This document shows positions 61,074-64,000 of a stretch of DNA of 64,000 nt, one piece after another. Under the pieces are notes generated by a model, which ran no database searches, was not told where the DNA came from, and saw only the letters and a list, made by a program, of their open reading frames with translations. The translations under genes and the position numbers were made by a program. The stretch comes from Stenopsyche tienmushanensis (lineage: Eukaryota > Arthropoda > Insecta > Trichoptera > Stenopsychidae), in contig WACJ01000120.1 of NCBI GenBank assembly GCA_008973525.1, positions 620,001 to 684,000 on the forward strand, given 5' to 3'. The first letter of the stretch is position 1. Every line of letters starts with the position of its first letter.

Positions 61074-62498
61074 CGCTAATTCAGGGGTGGCCAGCCGATG
61101 GCGTAGGTGCCAAACAGCGCGTTGAAAGATTACAAATGACGCATTTCATCATTAAATTTCTCTGACAAAGGCACCCATACACGTTTAAAAGTCTCGTTAG
61201 GAATTCGGCGCAGAACAAGATGCCCATTTTTTAAAAATTATCGAATGTACTGTAAAATTTATTTATTTATTGTATGGATTTAACATTTAGTGTCATCTAT
61301 GGGCATTTTTTAAAATCATTACGTAAAATCAAAACTTCTTCCTGCTTACAATTCACTATGTCACTTTGTTACGAACAACGTGTAAGAAAAGAATAAATGT
61401 CTAGAAGTCGAGGCTCTATTGTTCGTGTTGTCCTGAGAACAGGCGTTTGTTTTGATAATTAAGATACTCGCATCATTCTTATCGTTGATCAATTTTGTTA
61501 TTCCCCTTTGACTGTTCTGGAGTGCCGTCATTAGTACCCTGTTCTTTTATTTTCGCAACAAATTAATAGACAAAAATAGCTAAACAACAGAAAGCAAGTG
61601 CCGTGCAAGTTAAACATTAAGAAATATTCCGAAGAAATTCACAAATAACACTATCTACAGTGTTAAGGTTAATTTGTTTATCTTGGTTCATTATCAAGCT
61701 TGTTACACGCTGCGGTGGAGCTGACAGAAAAGTGGATTTACATTAGAGCATAGCATGTCTGCTCTCCGGTCCGAATGAGTTAATAGACGCTATAACACAC
61801 GGTATCAGGCTTACATTAAAGGAATAACTTTAAATACGCAAAATGCCATGTTACTGGTTATCAAATTTGCTAATAAAATTAGAGCAAGTGCATTAAACAG
61901 ACGACAATATTGTGAGTTGTTTTTTACATTTGGAACATGGTAAACTTATCACATTTGGACATTTTGGAAATTGAATTATTCTGTTTATAATTTTTAAATG
62001 AACTACTTGACGAAAGAACGAAAAGAAGAAGAAGACGAAGAACTAACTAAATAAATTAAGTTACCACAAGTGTCATCTAAATGTAGTTTTCATGATTTAA
62101 CTCATATTTATAAACCCATTTTTACTCGACGAACAAAACATAATTGAGATGCATAGTGATATTTTTGATTTTATAAACAAATTTATTGTTAAAAATGAAA
62201 TTCGATGAGATTTTTTCAGATGAAAATGCTTCTGATATGATTGATTTCTAGCGTTCAATCATCTGTTAAAAATTTACAGAACTAAGAAAATTTGCAAAAT
62301 ATGCATATATCGTTTTCGTATATATGGGTGTTTGAGTTATACTTTTTCCAATTCAAAACGAAGCAGATCCTATCCTTATTCCTGTTTTCTGAACCCCAGC
62401 CAGTAAGAAAAATGCGCTTGATTTGTATGGGCATCTGAACTCGTATGTGAAAAAAATAGCGCATGGTATGTAAAAGGTTGGTTTCCCCTGCGCTAATC
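61074..62498. mobile_element. hAT-type element, 1.41 kb, with 8-bp target duplication
   Basis: The left end is CAGGGGTGGCCAGCC at 61082. The right end read inverted is CAGGGGAAACCAACC (ends 62490). Such CAGGGG-starting ends are typical of hAT elements. The flanks are CGCTAATT (61074-61081) and CGCTAATC (62491-62498), 7 of 8 alike, as expected for the 8-bp hAT duplication. The interior carries no complete transposase. KKYSEEI at about 61618 may be a trace of a hAT N-terminus, and a minus open frame at 62282-62515 overlaps the right end without resembling a transposase. Non-autonomous or internally deleted copy, comparatively recent given the kept duplication. Confidence 0.7.
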
Positions 62499-63388
62499 GA
62501 TCCCCAAATCACCAAGGCCGAGGGCTGTTTGCTGTCGTTGCATGTTAAAAGTCTTTGTTCTCCTGGCGAAGACTTCTCAGATGGAATTGTTCAAATTTTA
62601 TGATAATGGTGACAGTCGATTCATACACATTATGCGTTTCAATCGACTATCTTTTTTGGAAAATGGAAATGTGTTTAATAATTGTTTAAATGTATACGTT
62701 ACGAAGTCAATATTCCCCCAATCTTGCACTACGCTATCGAACTCCGCATTAAATAGACAAGTTGTCTCCGTTTGATGGCGCTCTAGTGAGATTTTTCTTA
62801 ATAATTAAAAAAAATTAAAAAAGTAGTGACTATTGTTACTTGTCTTTTTTTTATAAACAAAGTTTTTGAATACCAAGTCTGTACAAAGTCAATTTTGCAT
62901 TACATGAAATGACCCAAGTCGACAATCACAATTACGGGCATCGTTCAAATTAAAGCCTCTCCTGTACGTAGTTGTTAATGTAATTACTTCGCTTTGTTTG
63001 CTCAAACGCCATGTCCACGTTTCTAGCGGTTGTCACTCTTTGACCATGCAATTAATGAATTGTATTGCGCCGTTGTGTAATTTTTTTATCATTGGGCGTA
63101 TCTGGACACGTCAAGTCGACGTTTTAATTTCGTGTAAAACTTTCTATCTGAAAATTGATTATTGGCTGGAAGGGAACTATTTTTTCGCAATCGAATAATC
63201 TCCCATGGAAAGAGGTCGCCTCGAAGGCATCACATCGATATGTCAATCTGGAGTAGATTGGAATATATATACAAGTACATAGTTCAGCTTTACGGCATCT
63301 TCGATGTGCATTCAAGAAATGGATTCACATCAATACTGTCTAAATCATTTACGCTTTTTGTTTGTGAACATTCGCCAGTGGGCCTCGG
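62499..63388. other. AT-rich stretch without a recognisable feature
   Basis: Short open frames at 62542-62775 (+) and 62998-63198 (+) lack splice or motif support. Confidence 0.35.
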
Positions 63389-63655
63389 TTAAGTGAAAAG
63401 TTCAATGCCTAGGATAAGTTTATTTTATGCAGTCTTTTTTTCATTTGTTAACGGAACTTGTTCGATAAAAGATGAAGCTGTTTTTGTGTAATATATAATA
63501 AAATAGGCACAGTCTAGTGGTTGCCTTATGCTACACATCCACAGTAGAGGCAGCGTGGCGCATGCGCGTAGCGTCTCTATGATGTATACGATGGAAAGAC
63601 CTCCAAATCGTTTGGAGTTTAATTTTTTTACCAATATTCCCTGTCGCGCCTACCA
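63389..63655 (+). repeat. R1 dispersed element, copy 11
   Basis: Begins TTAAGTGAAAAGTTCAATGC and keeps TTTGTTAACGGAACTTG, TAATATATAATAAAATAGGC, AGTCTAGTGGTTGCC and GGCGCATGCGCGTAGCGTC. The TTTCGTGACG portion is decayed and it ends near TGTCGCGCCTACC. Confidence 0.8.
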
Positions 63656-63706
63656 CCACCATTTATCCATTCTGAATTTACTGAAAAGGATTTCTTGAAG
63701 CTCTTC

Positions 63707-64000
63707 TTAACACTTTACGGTCCGTATTCCGGTTTATACGGAATATAAACCTAACGTCGTAGTCCGTGTCTTGTGCCTAACTAACTGAATGTTGTCCAAT
63801 CAATACTTACACTTTTCCATGGATGCTCTACTTTATTCATAAATTAAATTCACACTGATATAAGCACCATAAAAACATCACTGTTATGTTCACATATATT
63901 GATATAAGAAACTCTCTTGAAAGCATCAGTGAAATTTTTCACCTATTGATTGTTTTACGAATTTTATCATTTGTACGAAAGAATGATTGCAATTTTGTGA
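63707..64000 (+). mobile_element. Left end of a piggyBac-style element running out of the window
   Basis: TTAA (63707-63710) precedes CACTTTACGGTCCGTATTCC. A 6-bp hairpin (ATTCCG / CGGAAT) follows immediately. The same CACTTTAC-GTCCG start occurs inverted at 59973. No opposite end lies within the remaining ~290 bp, and no coding sequence was recognised there. Confidence 0.45.

Noticed and set aside
1..64000. CRISPR arrays, bacterial operons, rRNA, working tRNAs, viral genes
   Set aside because: No regularly spaced repeats, ribosome-binding-site-led gene clusters, conserved RNA folds or viral motifs were recognised; the window reads as eukaryotic non-coding DNA.

Overview
The window is AT-rich eukaryotic DNA and contains no complete, recognisable protein-coding gene. 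CpG is not visibly depleted, GC-rich islands stand out sharply, there are GT/AG splice-like junctions, and relics of Tc1/mariner, hAT, piggyBac and pogo/Tigger-type DNA transposons are scattered throughout. Together these suggest an arthropod, most likely an insect (perhaps hymenopteran, but the sequence does not prove this). Most of it reads as intron or intergenic sequence.

Possible host-gene pieces. A GC-rich island at about 2.15-2.86 kb has two strong GTGAGT donors and looks like 5' untranslated exons on the + strand. A second island at about 34.8-35.2 kb ends in a short ATG-initiated coding piece with a GTGAGT donor and is the best candidate first coding exon. A third, at 50.7-51.0 kb, has no clear exon structure. 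On the minus strand, protein-like open frames at 45.5-45.2 kb, 44.65-44.44 kb and 55.7-55.4 kb could be exons of an unrecognised gene. Weaker exon-like frames on the + strand lie at 6.5, 19.1, 20.3 and 28.9 kb. None could be assigned a function.

Transposon relics. Tigger-like at 1.6 kb, Tc1-like at 8.6-9.1 kb (minus), mariner at 21.5-21.8, 33.7-33.95 (weak) and 38.95-39.4 kb (all minus), a hAT transposase of the ZBED5/FAM200/SCAND3-like group at 24.5-25.1 kb (+), and piggyBac N-terminal pieces at 47.0-47.4 and 59.46-59.57 kb (both minus). All are broken by stops, frameshifts or internal deletions.

Non-autonomous elements dominate. A ~230-365 bp family with a GAAGTGAAACTT inverted terminus (called R1 here) has 11 copies, about one per 6 kb. 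piggyBac-style elements bounded by TTAA lie at 11.33-12.74, 22.86-23.08, 46.16-46.41, 46.61-46.84 and 59.04-59.16 kb, and two more TTAA-type ends are at 59.97 and 63.71 kb. A 1.4 kb hAT-type element with an almost perfect 8-bp target duplication lies at 61.08-62.49 kb. A 119-bp inverted-repeat element is at 34.07 kb and a tRNA-like SINE candidate at 54.2 kb. There are also several perfect hairpins, a 17-bp GC-rich tandem repeat, and a diverged ~250-bp tandem duplication at 48 kb with a 26-nt core that is nearly unchanged between units.

No rRNA, functional tRNA, CRISPR array, bacterial operon or viral gene was recognised. All assignments rest on reading motifs by eye; no alignments or searches were run.
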